64,000 nt of DNA from Jatrophihabitans_A lederbergiae (GTDB lineage Bacteria; Actinomycetota; Actinomycetes; Mycobacteriales; Jatrophihabitantaceae), in assembly GCF_031845305.1 (NCBI RefSeq), contig NZ_JAVREH010000004.1, forward strand, positions 1-64,000, in the 5' to 3' direction. Both the position numbers and the translations under genes were made by a program. Of the stretch, positions 1-8,409 are shown one piece after another (the first letter of the stretch is position 1; the number at the start of each line of letters is the position of its first letter). Below the pieces are notes generated by a model. It was given only the letters and a program-made list of their open reading frames with translations. It was not told the DNA's origin and did no database searches.

Positions 1-161
1 CCTCCCAGATGTCGGCCATGCCCGGCGGCGCGGCCTCCACCGGCGGCGGCGCCACCACCGGCCTACAGGACCAGACCCTGATCGGCACCGGCGCCAGCCT
101 CATCACCGCCGGCGCACTCGCCGGAGCCTTCAGCTACCGCCGCCGCACCACCAACACCTGA
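1..161 (+). CDS. 3' end of a membrane-anchored surface protein (partial)
   Basis: Only the last 52 codons are present, in the frame ending at the TGA at 159-161. The peptide is rich in Gly, Ala and Thr. It then has a hydrophobic stretch of about 20 residues (TLIGTGASLITAGALAGAF) followed by SYRRRTTNT. A low-complexity region, membrane helix and short positive tail is the usual C-terminal anchor of actinobacterial cell-surface proteins. The next gene is a class F sortase, and such genes commonly sit beside their substrate. No LPXTG-like pentapeptide is visible in the part present, so sortase attachment is an inference. The protein could also be a simple membrane-anchored protein. Confidence 0.55.
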   Translation, partial: SQMSAMPGGAASTGGGATTGLQDQTLIGTGASLITAGALAGAFSYRRRTTNT

Positions 162-183
162 CCAACACAACACCCCACCAACC

Positions 184-203
184 CCAGCTGATCAGCTGGT
201 TTT
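184..203 (+). terminator. Palindrome followed by four T: possible terminator
   Basis: CCAGCTGATCAGCTGG (184-199) is a perfect 16-base palindrome followed directly by TTTT, 22 bases after the stop of the surface-protein gene. It fits a short intrinsic terminator for that gene, although the T run is brief and the palindrome has no unpaired loop. Confidence 0.45.
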
Positions 204-237
204 CCCGGCCTGAGCTGTGTCATCAGCTCAGGCCGGG
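204..237 (+). other. Strong 14-bp stem-loop before the sortase gene
   Basis: Bases 204-217 and 224-237 are perfect reverse complements (14 bp) around a 6-base loop TGTCAT. The structure ends 19 bases before the sortase ATG, and no T run follows. It lies immediately after the palindrome at 184-199. It could be part of a compound terminator, an mRNA stability element or a leader that limits sortase expression. Confidence 0.5.
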
Positions 238-256
238 ACAGCAGAAAGAAGTTTCC

Positions 257-991
257 ATGAGCACCACCGAGCAGCACGGCCGCCGCATGCGCATTCCGCT
301 CGTCGCGTTGGCCGTGCTGCTCGTGCTCGTCGGCACGATCGTGCTGGTCCGCGCCGCCGGTGCGCAGCAGCACGCCCCGCAACCCCCCGCCTCCGCCGGC
401 ATCGCCCACACCACCGCGCCCGCCGCACCGTCCGGTCCGCTCACCACTGGTCGCGCCAGCACCGGTTCGGCAGCCGCGGGGACAGCCAAGCCGAAGCCGG
501 TCCGACCCACCGGCCCGATCCTTTCCAAGTCGCAGCCGACCCGGGTCGACATTCCCGCCATCGGCGTGAGTTCGGATCTCTTGCAACTGGGCCTGAATCC
601 CGACCGCACCGTGCAAGTACCGCCGTTGAGCAAGGACTCCCGCGCCGGCTGGTACCGCTACTCCCCCACCCCGGGCCAGCTCGGGCCGTCGGTACTGCTG
701 GGCCACGTCGACTCCAAGGAGTACGGCCCCGGTATCTTCTTCAAGCTCGGAGCGCTCCGTCAGGGCGACACGGTCTCGGTGACCCGGGCTGATTCCACTG
801 TGGCGGTGTTCCGCATCGACCGCGTGGTGTCCTACCCGAAGAACCAGTTCCCGACGCTCGAGGTCTACGGCAACACCGACAAGGCCGAACTGCGGCTGAT
901 CACCTGCGGCGGCAAATTCGACTTCAGCTCCCACAACTACCTCAGCAACATCGTCGCCTACGCCACACTCGCCGCCAGCCACCCAGCCTGA
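257..991 (+). CDS. Class F sortase
   Basis: A 244-aa membrane-bound transpeptidase that would cleave a sorting signal and transfer a surface protein to a cell-envelope nucleophile. A short basic N-terminus is followed by one membrane helix (about residues 12-32), a Pro/Ala-rich linker and the sortase beta-barrel. Catalytic His150 lies in LLGHVDS, and Cys217 in LITCGG, the class F form of the TLxTC motif. The conserved Arg of class F enzymes, usually about 12 residues after the Cys (as in HYRDN), is not evident: the segment reads NYLSNIV, with Leu229 at that place. The gene follows the end of a likely substrate and two hairpins. GAAAGAAG lies just upstream of the ATG. The family call is firm; activity is less certain because of the missing Arg. 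Confidence 0.88.
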   Translation: MSTTEQHGRRMRIPLVALAVLLVLVGTIVLVRAAGAQQHAPQPPASAGIAHTTAPAAPSGPLTTGRASTGSAAAGTAKPKPVRPTGPILSKSQPTRVDIPAIGVSSDLLQLGLNPDRTVQVPPLSKDSRAGWYRYSPTPGQLGPSVLLGHVDSKEYGPGIFFKLGALRQGDTVSVTRADSTVAVFRIDRVVSYPKNQFPTLEVYGNTDKAELRLITCGGKFDFSSHNYLSNIVAYATLAASHPA

Positions 992-1052
992 GCGCACACC
1001 GCCTGAGCCACCTTCGCAGCCGACCGCCGCGAACCCGATCGGAGCATTGACC

Positions 1053-1649
1053 ATGACCTTCTCGACCCGGCGGCTGAGCCTGCTCGCCGTACCGCTGCTG
1101 CTGGTGGGCTGTTCCAGCGCCTCCAAGAGTGCCGACAGTGCCGCTAGAGCGGGTTCGACCGCCGCCAGCTCGATGTCAGCGGGACAGCCGATGCCGGCGG
1201 GACAGACGATGGCCGCAGCGGCAGTTCCCACCGCGACCGCCAAGATGGTGTGTGGCGAGGACATCATGGGCAAGGTCGTCCAGGTGCTCAAGCTGACGAA
1301 GAAGCCGGCCACCACCACGACCTGGGCCAACCAGCTCTACACCTGTACCTATGCGCTGCCGATGGGGCCGATGGTTCTTTCGGTGAAGCAGTCCAAGACC
1401 AGTGCCGCGGCGAAGGCGTACTTCACCAGCCTGCGGTCCACGCTCGGCCCCACCGAATCCCTGGTCGGCCTGGGTGAGGGCGCCTACCGCACTACGACCG
1501 GGATCGCGGTTGTCGTCAAGGACAACATGACACTCAAGGTCGATACCACCCGACTGCCCGCCGTCTTCGGTCCCGAGGACCAGAAGCGAACGGACCTGTC
1601 CAACCAGATCGCCTCCGACGTGCTCGGCTGCTGGACCGGCGACGAGTAG
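1053..1649 (+). CDS. Secreted lipoprotein of unknown function
   Basis: A 198-aa protein with a lipoprotein signal: basic start, hydrophobic core and lipobox LLVGC, so the mature protein would be tethered through the lipid-modified Cys. A Ser/Ala/Met-rich linker of about 35 residues follows. The folded part of about 130 residues contains three Cys (VCGED, LYTCTY and the C-terminal LGCWTG), of the kind seen in DUF3558-like actinobacterial lipoproteins, but I cannot assign the domain with confidence. GGAG at 1041-1044 is 8 bases from the ATG at 1053 and only 2 from an in-frame TTG at 1047, so the ATG is preferred. It lies 61 bases after the sortase and may be cotranscribed with it. Confidence 0.75.
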   Translation: MTFSTRRLSLLAVPLLLVGCSSASKSADSAARAGSTAASSMSAGQPMPAGQTMAAAAVPTATAKMVCGEDIMGKVVQVLKLTKKPATTTTWANQLYTCTYALPMGPMVLSVKQSKTSAAAKAYFTSLRSTLGPTESLVGLGEGAYRTTTGIAVVVKDNMTLKVDTTRLPAVFGPEDQKRTDLSNQIASDVLGCWTGDE

Positions 1650-1661
1650 CCAGCGCCCAGT

Positions 1662-2136
1662 TCAACGTGGTGCGTCAGCCGCCTGCGAATCGATCAAGGC
1701 TGCGAGCTGGGCCTCCCGGCGGGACAGGCTGCCCAGGTGCCCGGAGTCGGCGAGGGCCACCAGCTCCGCCCGGCCAGCCGCGCGCCAGCTCCCACGCCGT
1801 GTCCAGCGGGCGTCCTCCCAGGTACACCAGTCGCGCGCGGCCTGCTCGCGAACAGCCTGATCCGGGTGCGGTGTTGACACTCATGTCCGCCGCAGGATCG
1901 CTGGCATGCGGGGTGCTGCGGCCACAGCCGCGCTGGTCGAACAGGATGGCCCGGTAGCGCTCAGGATCGAAGCCCCGGCGCATGTTCGGCGAGCAGCCCT
2001 GCCCCGGGCCGCCGTGCAGCATCACCACGGGCTTGCCGTCCGGGTTGCCCGAGGCTTCCCAATACACCAGGTTCTGGTCGCCGACGTCGAGCATGCCGGA
2101 GTCATACGGTTGCACGAGCGGGTACAGCTCGGCCAC
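1662..2136 (-). pseudogene. pip: Proline iminopeptidase remnant with internal deletion
   Basis: The first 87 or so residues read as a normal proline iminopeptidase (alpha/beta hydrolase, serine peptidase S33): an ELYP..PYDSGMLDVGD start, the oxyanion-hole motif HGGPG and DQRGCGRSTPHASDP. At about 1868-1880 the family sequence jumps, in another frame, to PDQAVREQAARDWCTWEDA, which in intact enzymes lies about 100 residues further on. The nucleophile-elbow region GGSWGS is therefore gone. After CTWEDA the similarity stops, so the C-terminal half with the catalytic Asp and His is also missing. Intact enzymes have about 310-320 residues. A deletion with a frame change cannot be mended by one base, so the gene is dead whatever the sequence quality. 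Confidence 0.85.
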
Positions 2137-2203
2137 GGTTCGTCCCTTCCTCGAGCAGGAGCCGAAGCTTAGCCGCGTGGCCCGGGTGGGCTAGGTTTTC
2201 GAC

Positions 2204-3025
2204 ATGCCGTCCCCTGCCGATGCCGCACCGCCGACGCCTGCGCTGGTTGATGACCTCGGCTTCGGGTACTCCCCGGCGGCACCGCCGCGCCGGGTGGTGT
2301 CCCTCGTCCCCTCACTGACGGAGGCCATCGCGGTCTCGGCACCGCAACTGCTGGTCGGAGCGACGGACTGGTGCTTACATCCCGCGGGACTGCGGGTGAC
2401 CCGGGTGCGTGGCACCAAGAACCCGGACCTGCGCGCCATCGAGGCCCTCGCGCCGGACCTGGTGGTGTGCAACCAGGAGGAGAACCGCGAGCTGGACGTA
2501 CGGCGGTTGCGGGCCGCCGGAATCGCGGTGTGGGTCACCAGAATCGAGACCCTCGACCAGGCCTTCACCTCCCTGGACCGGCTGTTCACCGTCGCGCTGG
2601 GCACGCCGCGACCAGCCTGGCTCGATGCGGCCGAGGCCGTCTGGGCAGAGCCCGCGACCGGACCGCGGCGGCGTGCGGTGATACCGATCTGGCGGGATCC
2701 GTGGATGGTGGTCGGACCGGGCACGTTCACCGCCGACCTGCTCGACCGACTCGGCTACGACAACGTGTTCGGCGGTATCCCAACCAGCGGCTCGGAAGGC
2801 AGTCTCGACCGGTATCCGCACGTCGAGGTCACCGACATTCTGGCTACCGCGCCGGACCTGGTGATTCTTCCCGACGAGCCTTACGTCTTCACCGCCGACG
2901 ACGGGCCCGAGGCCTTCGACGGTATCTCGACGGTGCTGGTCCGGGGCCGCGACCTGACGTGGTACGGCCCCTCGCTGGTGGCTGCCCGGGCCGAACTGCT
3001 CGGCTGGCTCGCCCGAGTTCGCTAG
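2204..3025 (+). CDS. BtuF-like cobalamin/iron-chelate binding protein without signal peptide
   Basis: A 273-aa protein of the helical-backbone periplasmic-binding fold (PF01497) used by BtuF and FhuD for B12 and ferric chelates. RVVSLVPSLTEAI near residue 30, ALAPDLVVCNQEEN and, near the end, LATAPDLVILPDEP are family signatures. There is no signal peptide, lipobox or membrane segment, and no btuCD genes are nearby. It may act in the cytoplasm or be a non-transport member. It stands just before the gene of the B12-dependent mutase IcmF, and its stop codon lies inside the first operator-like palindrome. A role in handling cobalamin for IcmF is attractive but is an inference. The start is placed at ATG 2204, where there is no clear ribosome site. 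Confidence 0.75.
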   Translation: MPSPADAAPPTPALVDDLGFGYSPAAPPRRVVSLVPSLTEAIAVSAPQLLVGATDWCLHPAGLRVTRVRGTKNPDLRAIEALAPDLVVCNQEENRELDVRRLRAAGIAVWVTRIETLDQAFTSLDRLFTVALGTPRPAWLDAAEAVWAEPATGPRRRAVIPIWRDPWMVVGPGTFTADLLDRLGYDNVFGGIPTSGSEGSLDRYPHVEVTDILATAPDLVILPDEPYVFTADDGPEAFDGISTVLVRGRDLTWYGPSLVAARAELLGWLARVR

Positions 3026-3062
3026 GACGTCCGAGTAAGTGCTTTACTAGGACGTCCTAGTA
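3022..3062. promoter_or_regulatory. Two copies of a palindromic operator upstream of icmF
   Basis: CTAGGACGTCCGAG (3022-3035) and TACTAGGACGTCCTAGTA (3045-3062) share the core CTAGGACGTCC, 25 bases apart. The second is a perfect 18-base palindrome. They lie 69-109 bases before the icmF start, and the first includes the stop codon of the BtuF-like gene. The size and symmetry fit a dimeric TetR- or similar-type regulator of acyl-CoA catabolism. No such regulator is encoded in the window. Confidence 0.65.
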
Positions 3063-3130
3063 CCCGCGTGCTGGTCACTCTGACCCGCACTGTGAGCGGG
3101 GTGGCAGCGAGCACAGTGCAGGAGTTTCTC

Positions 3131-6100
3131 GTGAGCGACGACATCCACGTCCCGCAGCACCCCGTCCGGGTACTGACCGCGGCGGCACTGTTCGACGGCC
3201 ACGACGCGGCGGTCAACATCATGCGCCGCATCCTGCAGTCCCAGGGCGCCGAGGTGATCCACCTCGGGCACAACCGCTCGGTCACCGAGATCGTCACGGC
3301 CGCCATCCAGGAGGACGTCCAGGCCGTCGCGATCAGCTCCTACCAGGGCGGTCACGTCGAGTTCTTCGAATACCTGGTGCAGCTGCTGGCCGAGGGGGGC
3401 GCCCCGGACGTCAAGGTCTTCGGCGGGGGTGGTGGCACCATCGTGCCGGCTGAGATCGAGTACCTGCACTCGGTCGGCGTGGCGCGGCTGTTCTCACCCG
3501 AGGACGGCCAGCGGCTCGGCCTGGCCAGGATGGTCAACACCATCATCGAGCAGAGCGACCGCCCGCTCGCGGCTGCTCAGGATGACCTGTTCGACCGGCT
3601 GCGAGCCGGCGAGTCGGCGGCGCTGGCCCGCACCATCTCGCTGTTGGAGCAGGGGCAGCTGCCCGCGGATTCGGTCGAGCAGCTGCGTACGAACGGCCGC
3701 TCCGCGGTGGTGCTCGGCATCACCGGCACCGGTGGCTCGGGCAAGTCCTCGCTCACCGACGAGCTGGTCCGCCGGTTCAGGCTCGATCTGCAGGACAAGC
3801 TCCGGGTCGCAGTACTCGCGGTCGACCCCACCCGGCGCAAGGGCGGTGGGGCGCTGCTCGGTGACCGGATCCGGATGAACAGCCTCGGCGAGGACCAGGT
3901 GTACTTCCGGTCACTGGCCACCAGGGGCAGCGGCTCAGAGGTGCCACCGGCCCTGCCCGACGCCATCGCCGCGTGCAAGGCCGCCGGATATGACCTCGTG
4001 ATCGTGGAGACACCGGGCATCGGCCAGGGCGACTCGGCGATCGTCAACCTGGTCGATGCGTCGCTGTACGTCATGACCGCCGAGTTCGGCGCCGCCTCGC
4101 AGCTCGAGAAGATCGACATGCTGGACTTCGCCGACGTGGTGGCGATCAACAAGTACGAGCGCCGCGGTTCCGAGGACGCCCGTCGCGATGTCGCCCGCCA
4201 GCTCGTGCGCAACCGTGAGGCCTTCGGCAAGAGCTGGGAGGACATGCCGGTCTTCGGCACCAGCGCCGCCAGCTTCAACGACGACGGCGTCACCGCGCTC
4301 TATCAGCACCTGCGCGACCTGCTGATCACCCATGGCCTCCCGGTGACCGACACGACCCTGCCGCCGGTCGCGGTGAAGGCCTCGACGGGCCTGTCCAGCC
4401 CCGTCCCCTCGCATCGCGTTCGCTACCTCGCCGAGATCGCCGACACCATCCGCCGCTACCACCAGGGCACCGCCGAGCAGGTCCGGCTGGTGCGCCAGCG
4501 CCAGGCCATCGATACCGTCCGCGAGATCGCCGACGGCGTCACCGGCCTGGAGCCGGCCGCGGAGCGGATCGACAAGGCGCTTACACCCGAGACCGTTCAG
4601 GCGCTGCGCGAGTGGCCGCGGACCCAGCAGGAGTACTCCGGCGACGAGCTCGTCGTCACGGTCCGGGGCAAGGAACTGCACACCGCACTCACCCGGACCA
4701 CCCTGTCGGGCAACGAGGTCCGCCGGGTCGCGCTGCCCAAGTACGACGACCACGGTGAGCTGCTGAAGTTCCTGCGCACCGAGAACCTGCCGGGCCACTT
4801 TCCTTATACGGCCGGGGTGTTCCCGTTCAAGCGGGACGGTGAGGACCCGGCCCGGATGTTCGCCGGCGAGGGCGACGCCTTCCGCACGAACCGGCGCTTT
4901 CACCTGGTGTCCGAGGGGCAACCGGCGACCCGGCTCTCGACCGCCTTCGACTCGGTCACCTTGTACGGCCGCGATCCCGGCGAACGCCCCGACATCTACG
5001 GCAAGGTCGGAACCTCCGGGGTGTCGATCGCCACCGTCGAGGACATGAAGGTGCTGTACTCGGGATTCGACCTGTGCTCGCCGAGCACCTCGGTGTCGAT
5101 GACCATCAACGGCCCGGCCCCGACCATCCTGGCGTTCTTCCTCAACACCGCCATCGATCAGCAGGTGCGGAAGTTCACCGAAACCCAGGGCCGGCCGCCG
5201 TCGCCGGAGGAAGCCGCCGGCATCCGGGCGCAGGCGCTGGCCAGCGTGCGAGGCACCGTCCAGGCCGACATCCTGAAAGAGGACCAGGGGCAGAACACCT
5301 GCATCTTCTCGACCGACTTCTCGCTGCGGATGATGGCCGATATCCAGGAATGGTTCATCACCAACCAGGTCCGCAACTTCTATTCGGTGTCCATCTCGGG
5401 CTATCACATCGCCGAGGCCGGGGCGAACCCGATCAGCCAGCTGGCGTTCACGCTGTCCAACGGCTTCACCTACGTCGAGTCCTACCTCGCGCGGGGCATG
5501 GACATCGACGACTTCGCGCCGAACCTGTCGTTCTTCTTCTCCAACGGCATGGACGCCGAGTACACCGTCCTGGGCCGGGTTGCTCGGCGGATCTGGGCGA
5601 TCGCAATGCGCGAGCGCTACGGTGCCAATGAGCGCTCGCAGAAGCTGAAGTACCACGTCCAGACGTCCGGACGCTCGCTGCACGCGCAAGAGATGGCGTT
5701 CAACGACATCCGGACGACGCTGCAGGCGCTCAATGCCCTGTACGACAACGCCAACAGCCTGCACACCAATGCCTACGACGAGGCGGTCACCACCCCGTCG
5801 GCGGAGTCGGTCCGGCGGGCGCTGGCCATCCAGCTCGTCATCAACAAGGAATGGGGCCTGTCGGCGAACGAGAACCCCCTGCAGGGCTCCTACATCGTCG
5901 AGGAGCTCACCGACCTGGTCGAGGCGGCTGTGCTGCTCGAATTTGATCGGATCACCGAGCGCGGTGGCGTGCTGGGCGCGATGGAAACCGGTTACCAGCG
6001 CGGCCGCATCCAGGACGAGTCGATGCTGTACGAGCACCGCAAGCATGACGGCAGCCTGCCGATCGTCGGCGTCAACACCTTCCGCGCGCCGGAGTCCGAC

Positions 6101-6352
6101 AGCGCACCGCCGGAGCTGGAACTGGCCCGCGGCACGGAGGAGGAGAAGCGCTCGCAGCTTCGCCGGCTGGAGGAGTTTCACTCCCAGCACCGCAACGAAT
6201 CCGCCCAAGCGCTGGCCCGGTTGCGGGAGGTCGCGGCGACCCCGGACCAGAACGTCTTCGAGGTGCTGATGGACGCCGCCCGGGTGTGCTCGCTGGAGCA
6301 GGTGACCGAGGCGTTCTTCGAGGTCGGCGGCCAGTACCGTCGCAACGTCTAA
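3131..6352 (+). CDS. icmF: Fused isobutyryl-CoA mutase IcmF
   Basis: A 1073-aa adenosylcobalamin enzyme that interconverts isobutyryl-CoA and n-butyryl-CoA, with its G-protein chaperone built in. Domain order is B12-binding domain (lower-ligand His24 in DGHDAA), MeaI/ArgK-type GTPase (P-loop GTGGSGKS at 199-206, NKYE as guanine-specificity motif), then the mutase TIM barrel. Aligned to methylmalonyl-CoA mutase, the carboxylate-binding Tyr and Arg are Phe564 and Gln721, as expected for isobutyryl-CoA rather than methylmalonyl-CoA. The catalytic His is His759 in SISGYH. The frame opens further upstream, but GTG 3131 has AGGAG six bases before it and matches known IcmF N-termini. It is followed by two acyl-CoA genes on the same strand and preceded by paired palindromes. 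Length is as usual for the family. Confidence 0.95.
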   Translation: MSDDIHVPQHPVRVLTAAALFDGHDAAVNIMRRILQSQGAEVIHLGHNRSVTEIVTAAIQEDVQAVAISSYQGGHVEFFEYLVQLLAEGGAPDVKVFGGGGGTIVPAEIEYLHSVGVARLFSPEDGQRLGLARMVNTIIEQSDRPLAAAQDDLFDRLRAGESAALARTISLLEQGQLPADSVEQLRTNGRSAVVLGITGTGGSGKSSLTDELVRRFRLDLQDKLRVAVLAVDPTRRKGGGALLGDRIRMNSLGEDQVYFRSLATRGSGSEVPPALPDAIAACKAAGYDLVIVETPGIGQGDSAIVNLVDASLYVMTAEFGAASQLEKIDMLDFADVVAINKYERRGSEDARRDVARQLVRNREAFGKSWEDMPVFGTSAASFNDDGVTALYQHLRDLLITHGLPVTDTTLPPVAVKASTGLSSPVPSHRVRYLAEIADTIRRYHQGTAEQVRLVRQRQAIDTVREIADGVTGLEPAAERIDKALTPETVQALREWPRTQQEYSGDELVVTVRGKELHTALTRTTLSGNEVRRVALPKYDDHGELLKFLRTENLPGHFPYTAGVFPFKRDGEDPARMFAGEGDAFRTNRRFHLVSEGQPATRLSTAFDSVTLYGRDPGERPDIYGKVGTSGVSIATVEDMKVLYSGFDLCSPSTSVSMTINGPAPTILAFFLNTAIDQQVRKFTETQGRPPSPEEAAGIRAQALASVRGTVQADILKEDQGQNTCIFSTDFSLRMMADIQEWFITNQVRNFYSVSISGYHIAEAGANPISQLAFTLSNGFTYVESYLARGMDIDDFAPNLSFFFSNGMDAEYTVLGRVARRIWAIAMRERYGANERSQKLKYHVQTSGRSLHAQEMAFNDIRTTLQALNALYDNANSLHTNAYDEAVTTPSAESVRRALAIQLVINKEWGLSANENPLQGSYIVEELTDLVEAAVLLEFDRITERGGVLGAMETGYQRGRIQDESMLYEHRKHDGSLPIVGVNTFRAPESDSAPPELELARGTEEEKRSQLRRLEEFHSQHRNESAQALARLREVAATPDQNVFEVLMDAARVCSLEQVTEAFFEVGGQYRRNV

Positions 6353-6407
6353 CCCGCACTATTTCATTCGGAGCGCCGCGGCGGACCACCACATACAAAG
6401 GAGAGTT

Positions 6408-7286
6408 GTGAGCAGCATGGCAACGCGCACCATCGGCAAGGTCGGCGTCATCGGGTGCGGCCTGATGGGCTCCGGGATCGTGGAGCTGTGTGCACGCCGC
6501 GGCCTGGACGTGATCAGCTTCGAACCCACCCAGTCCGCGTCGGACACCGGCCGTGGGCGGGTGCAACGCTCGCTCGACCGGGCCGTCAAGAGCGAGAAGC
6601 TCACCCGGGCCGAGGCCGATGCGGCGCTCGGCCGGGTGCTGTTCACGACCGACCTGGACTCCTTCGCCGACCGCGAACTGACCGTCGAGGCCATCGTCGA
6701 GCAGGAGGCTGCCAAGATCGAGGTGTTCGGACGGCTGGACAAGATCGTGACCTCGCCCGACGCCGTGCTGGCCAGCAACACCTCCTCCATCCCGATCATG
6801 AAGATCGCGATGGCGACCGCCCGGCCGGAGTACGTGCTCGGCATCCACTTCTTCAACCCGGTGCCGGTCCTCAAGCTCGTGGAACTGGTTCCGTCGCTGA
6901 TGACGGCGGCCGAGACCGAGGACCGGGCGCGGTCCTTCGCCGTCGACCAGCTCGGCAAGACGGTTGTCCGGTCGAAGGACAAGGCCGGTTTTATCGTCAA
7001 CTCGCTGCTGATTCCCTACATCCTGGCGGCCGTACGGATGCTGGACTCGGGGTTCGCCTCCGCCGAGGACATCGACAACGGCATGATGCTGGGCTGCGCG
7101 CACCCGCTGGGCCCGCTGCAGCTCGCCGACCTGATCGGCCTGGACACCATCAAGGCGATCGCCGAGGCGATGTACGAGGAGTTCAAGGAGCCGCTGTACT
7201 CCGCTCCCCCCTTCCTGCTGCGGATGGTGGAGGCCGGCCTGCTCGGACGCAAGAGCGGTCGCGGTTTCTACGAGTACACCAGGTGA
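6408..7286 (+). CDS. 3-hydroxybutyryl-CoA dehydrogenase
   Basis: A 292-aa NAD(P)-dependent dehydrogenase that oxidises 3-hydroxyacyl-CoA, probably (S)-3-hydroxybutyryl-CoA to acetoacetyl-CoA. The Rossmann motif GVIGCGLMGSGI is at the N-terminus. The catalytic region has ASNTSSIPI and HFFNPVPVLKLVELV, whose His is the general base, followed by the C-terminal helical domain (NSLLIPY, RKSGRGFYEY). Length fits single-domain Hbd enzymes. AAAGGAG precedes GTG 6408; an ATG nine bases further in is a possible alternative. It lies 55 bases after icmF and overlaps the next gene by four bases (GTGA), so the three are surely one operon. It would take butyryl-CoA made by IcmF one step further after dehydrogenation and hydration. 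It might also be annotated as FadB2. Confidence 0.92.
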   Translation: MSSMATRTIGKVGVIGCGLMGSGIVELCARRGLDVISFEPTQSASDTGRGRVQRSLDRAVKSEKLTRAEADAALGRVLFTTDLDSFADRELTVEAIVEQEAAKIEVFGRLDKIVTSPDAVLASNTSSIPIMKIAMATARPEYVLGIHFFNPVPVLKLVELVPSLMTAAETEDRARSFAVDQLGKTVVRSKDKAGFIVNSLLIPYILAAVRMLDSGFASAEDIDNGMMLGCAHPLGPLQLADLIGLDTIKAIAEAMYEEFKEPLYSAPPFLLRMVEAGLLGRKSGRGFYEYTR

Positions 7287-8368
7287 ATCCGGATACTGCC
7301 GAGCACTGGGTCAGGGTCGAGCGGCACGCCGATCTCGGGCGCATCACGCTGACCCGGCCGGCCGCCATCAACGCCCTCAGCGCGGGCATGATCGCAGCCA
7401 TCGACACGGCGCTTGCCGAGTGGTCGGTTGATCCGGGGATAGCCCTGGTGGTCATCGACGGCGAGGGCGAGCGGGGCCTGTGTGCCGGCGGTGACATCAA
7501 GGCGATGTACGACTCCGCGCGTGGCGACGGGACCCTGGCCCGGTCGCTGTGGCAAACCGAGTACCGGATGAACGCCCGCATCGACGGCTATCCCAAGCCG
7601 GTGCTCGCGCTGATGCACGGCCTGGTGCTCGGCGGCGGCGTCGGGATCAGCGCGCATGCGTCGCTGCGGGTGGTCACCGGCAACTCCCGGATCGGCATGC
7701 CGGAAACCGGAATCGGCATGGTTCCGGATATCGGCGGCACCTGGCTGCTCGGACACGCCCCGGCCGAGCTCGGCACCCATCTGGCGCTGACCGGCGCCAT
7801 GCTCGGCCCTGCGGACGCCATCTACTGCGGGCTGGCCGACGTCTACGTCCACAGCGACCAGCTGGCCGCTCTGCGGCAGGCACCGGATTCCGCGTCGGCT
7901 CTCGCTCTTCTCGACCACGCCCGGCAGCAGGACCGCTCGGGGCCGGTCAGTGACTGGTCGTGGGTGCGGTCCTGCTACTCGGCCGACACGATGCCCGGGA
8001 TCATGGACCGGCTCACCGCCTGCGGCGCTCCGCAGGCTGCCGCGGCCGCGGCGGTGATCGCCACCAGGAGTCCGACCGCGCTGGTGGTGACGCTACGGGC
8101 GCTACGCAGCGCCGCGGAACTGCCGTCACTGCGGCACGCGCTCGATCAGGAGTACCGGATCGTCTGCCAGCGACTGGCCGATCCGGATTTCGCGGAGGGT
8201 ATCCGGGCCCAGGTCATCGACAAGGACCGCCGGCCCCGCTGGAACCCGGCCACCCTGGCCGGCGTCGATCCTGCCGTTGTCGACCGGCACTTCGCGGTGC
8301 GTCAGAACGACGAACTGGGGCTGGCGGATTCGATGAGCTCGTCGGCATCGACGAGCCGGTCCGGCTGA
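7283..8368 (+). CDS. 3-hydroxyisobutyryl-CoA hydrolase-like crotonase-family protein
   Basis: A 361-aa crotonase-fold protein starting at GTG 7283, which overlaps the stop of the dehydrogenase gene. LCAGGDIKAMY forms the oxyanion hole. PETGIGMVPDIGGTWLL carries the acidic residues typical of 3-hydroxyisobutyryl-CoA hydrolase (HIBCH) rather than enoyl-CoA hydratase, and the length (about 350 rather than 260) and the C-terminal ECH_2 region also favour HIBCH. The reaction would release 3-hydroxyisobutyrate from its CoA ester in valine breakdown. With icmF and the hydroxyacyl-CoA dehydrogenase in one operon, the cluster sits at the meeting point of valine (isobutyryl-CoA) and butyrate (butyryl-CoA) metabolism. 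Enoyl-CoA hydratase/isomerase activity remains possible. The last 15 or so residues are Ser-rich. Confidence 0.85.
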   Translation: MNPDTAEHWVRVERHADLGRITLTRPAAINALSAGMIAAIDTALAEWSVDPGIALVVIDGEGERGLCAGGDIKAMYDSARGDGTLARSLWQTEYRMNARIDGYPKPVLALMHGLVLGGGVGISAHASLRVVTGNSRIGMPETGIGMVPDIGGTWLLGHAPAELGTHLALTGAMLGPADAIYCGLADVYVHSDQLAALRQAPDSASALALLDHARQQDRSGPVSDWSWVRSCYSADTMPGIMDRLTACGAPQAAAAAAVIATRSPTALVVTLRALRSAAELPSLRHALDQEYRIVCQRLADPDFAEGIRAQVIDKDRRPRWNPATLAGVDPAVVDRHFAVRQNDELGLADSMSSSASTSRSG

Positions 8369-8409
8369 CGGGTTTGCCGTCGAGCCGTCGGCGTACTTGA
8401 CTTGGCACC

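Noticed and set aside
3935..6208. 757-codon open frame antisense to icmF
   Set aside because: Its codons mirror the third-position G/C bias of icmF, its product has no protein-like domains, and icmF itself matches a known family throughout.
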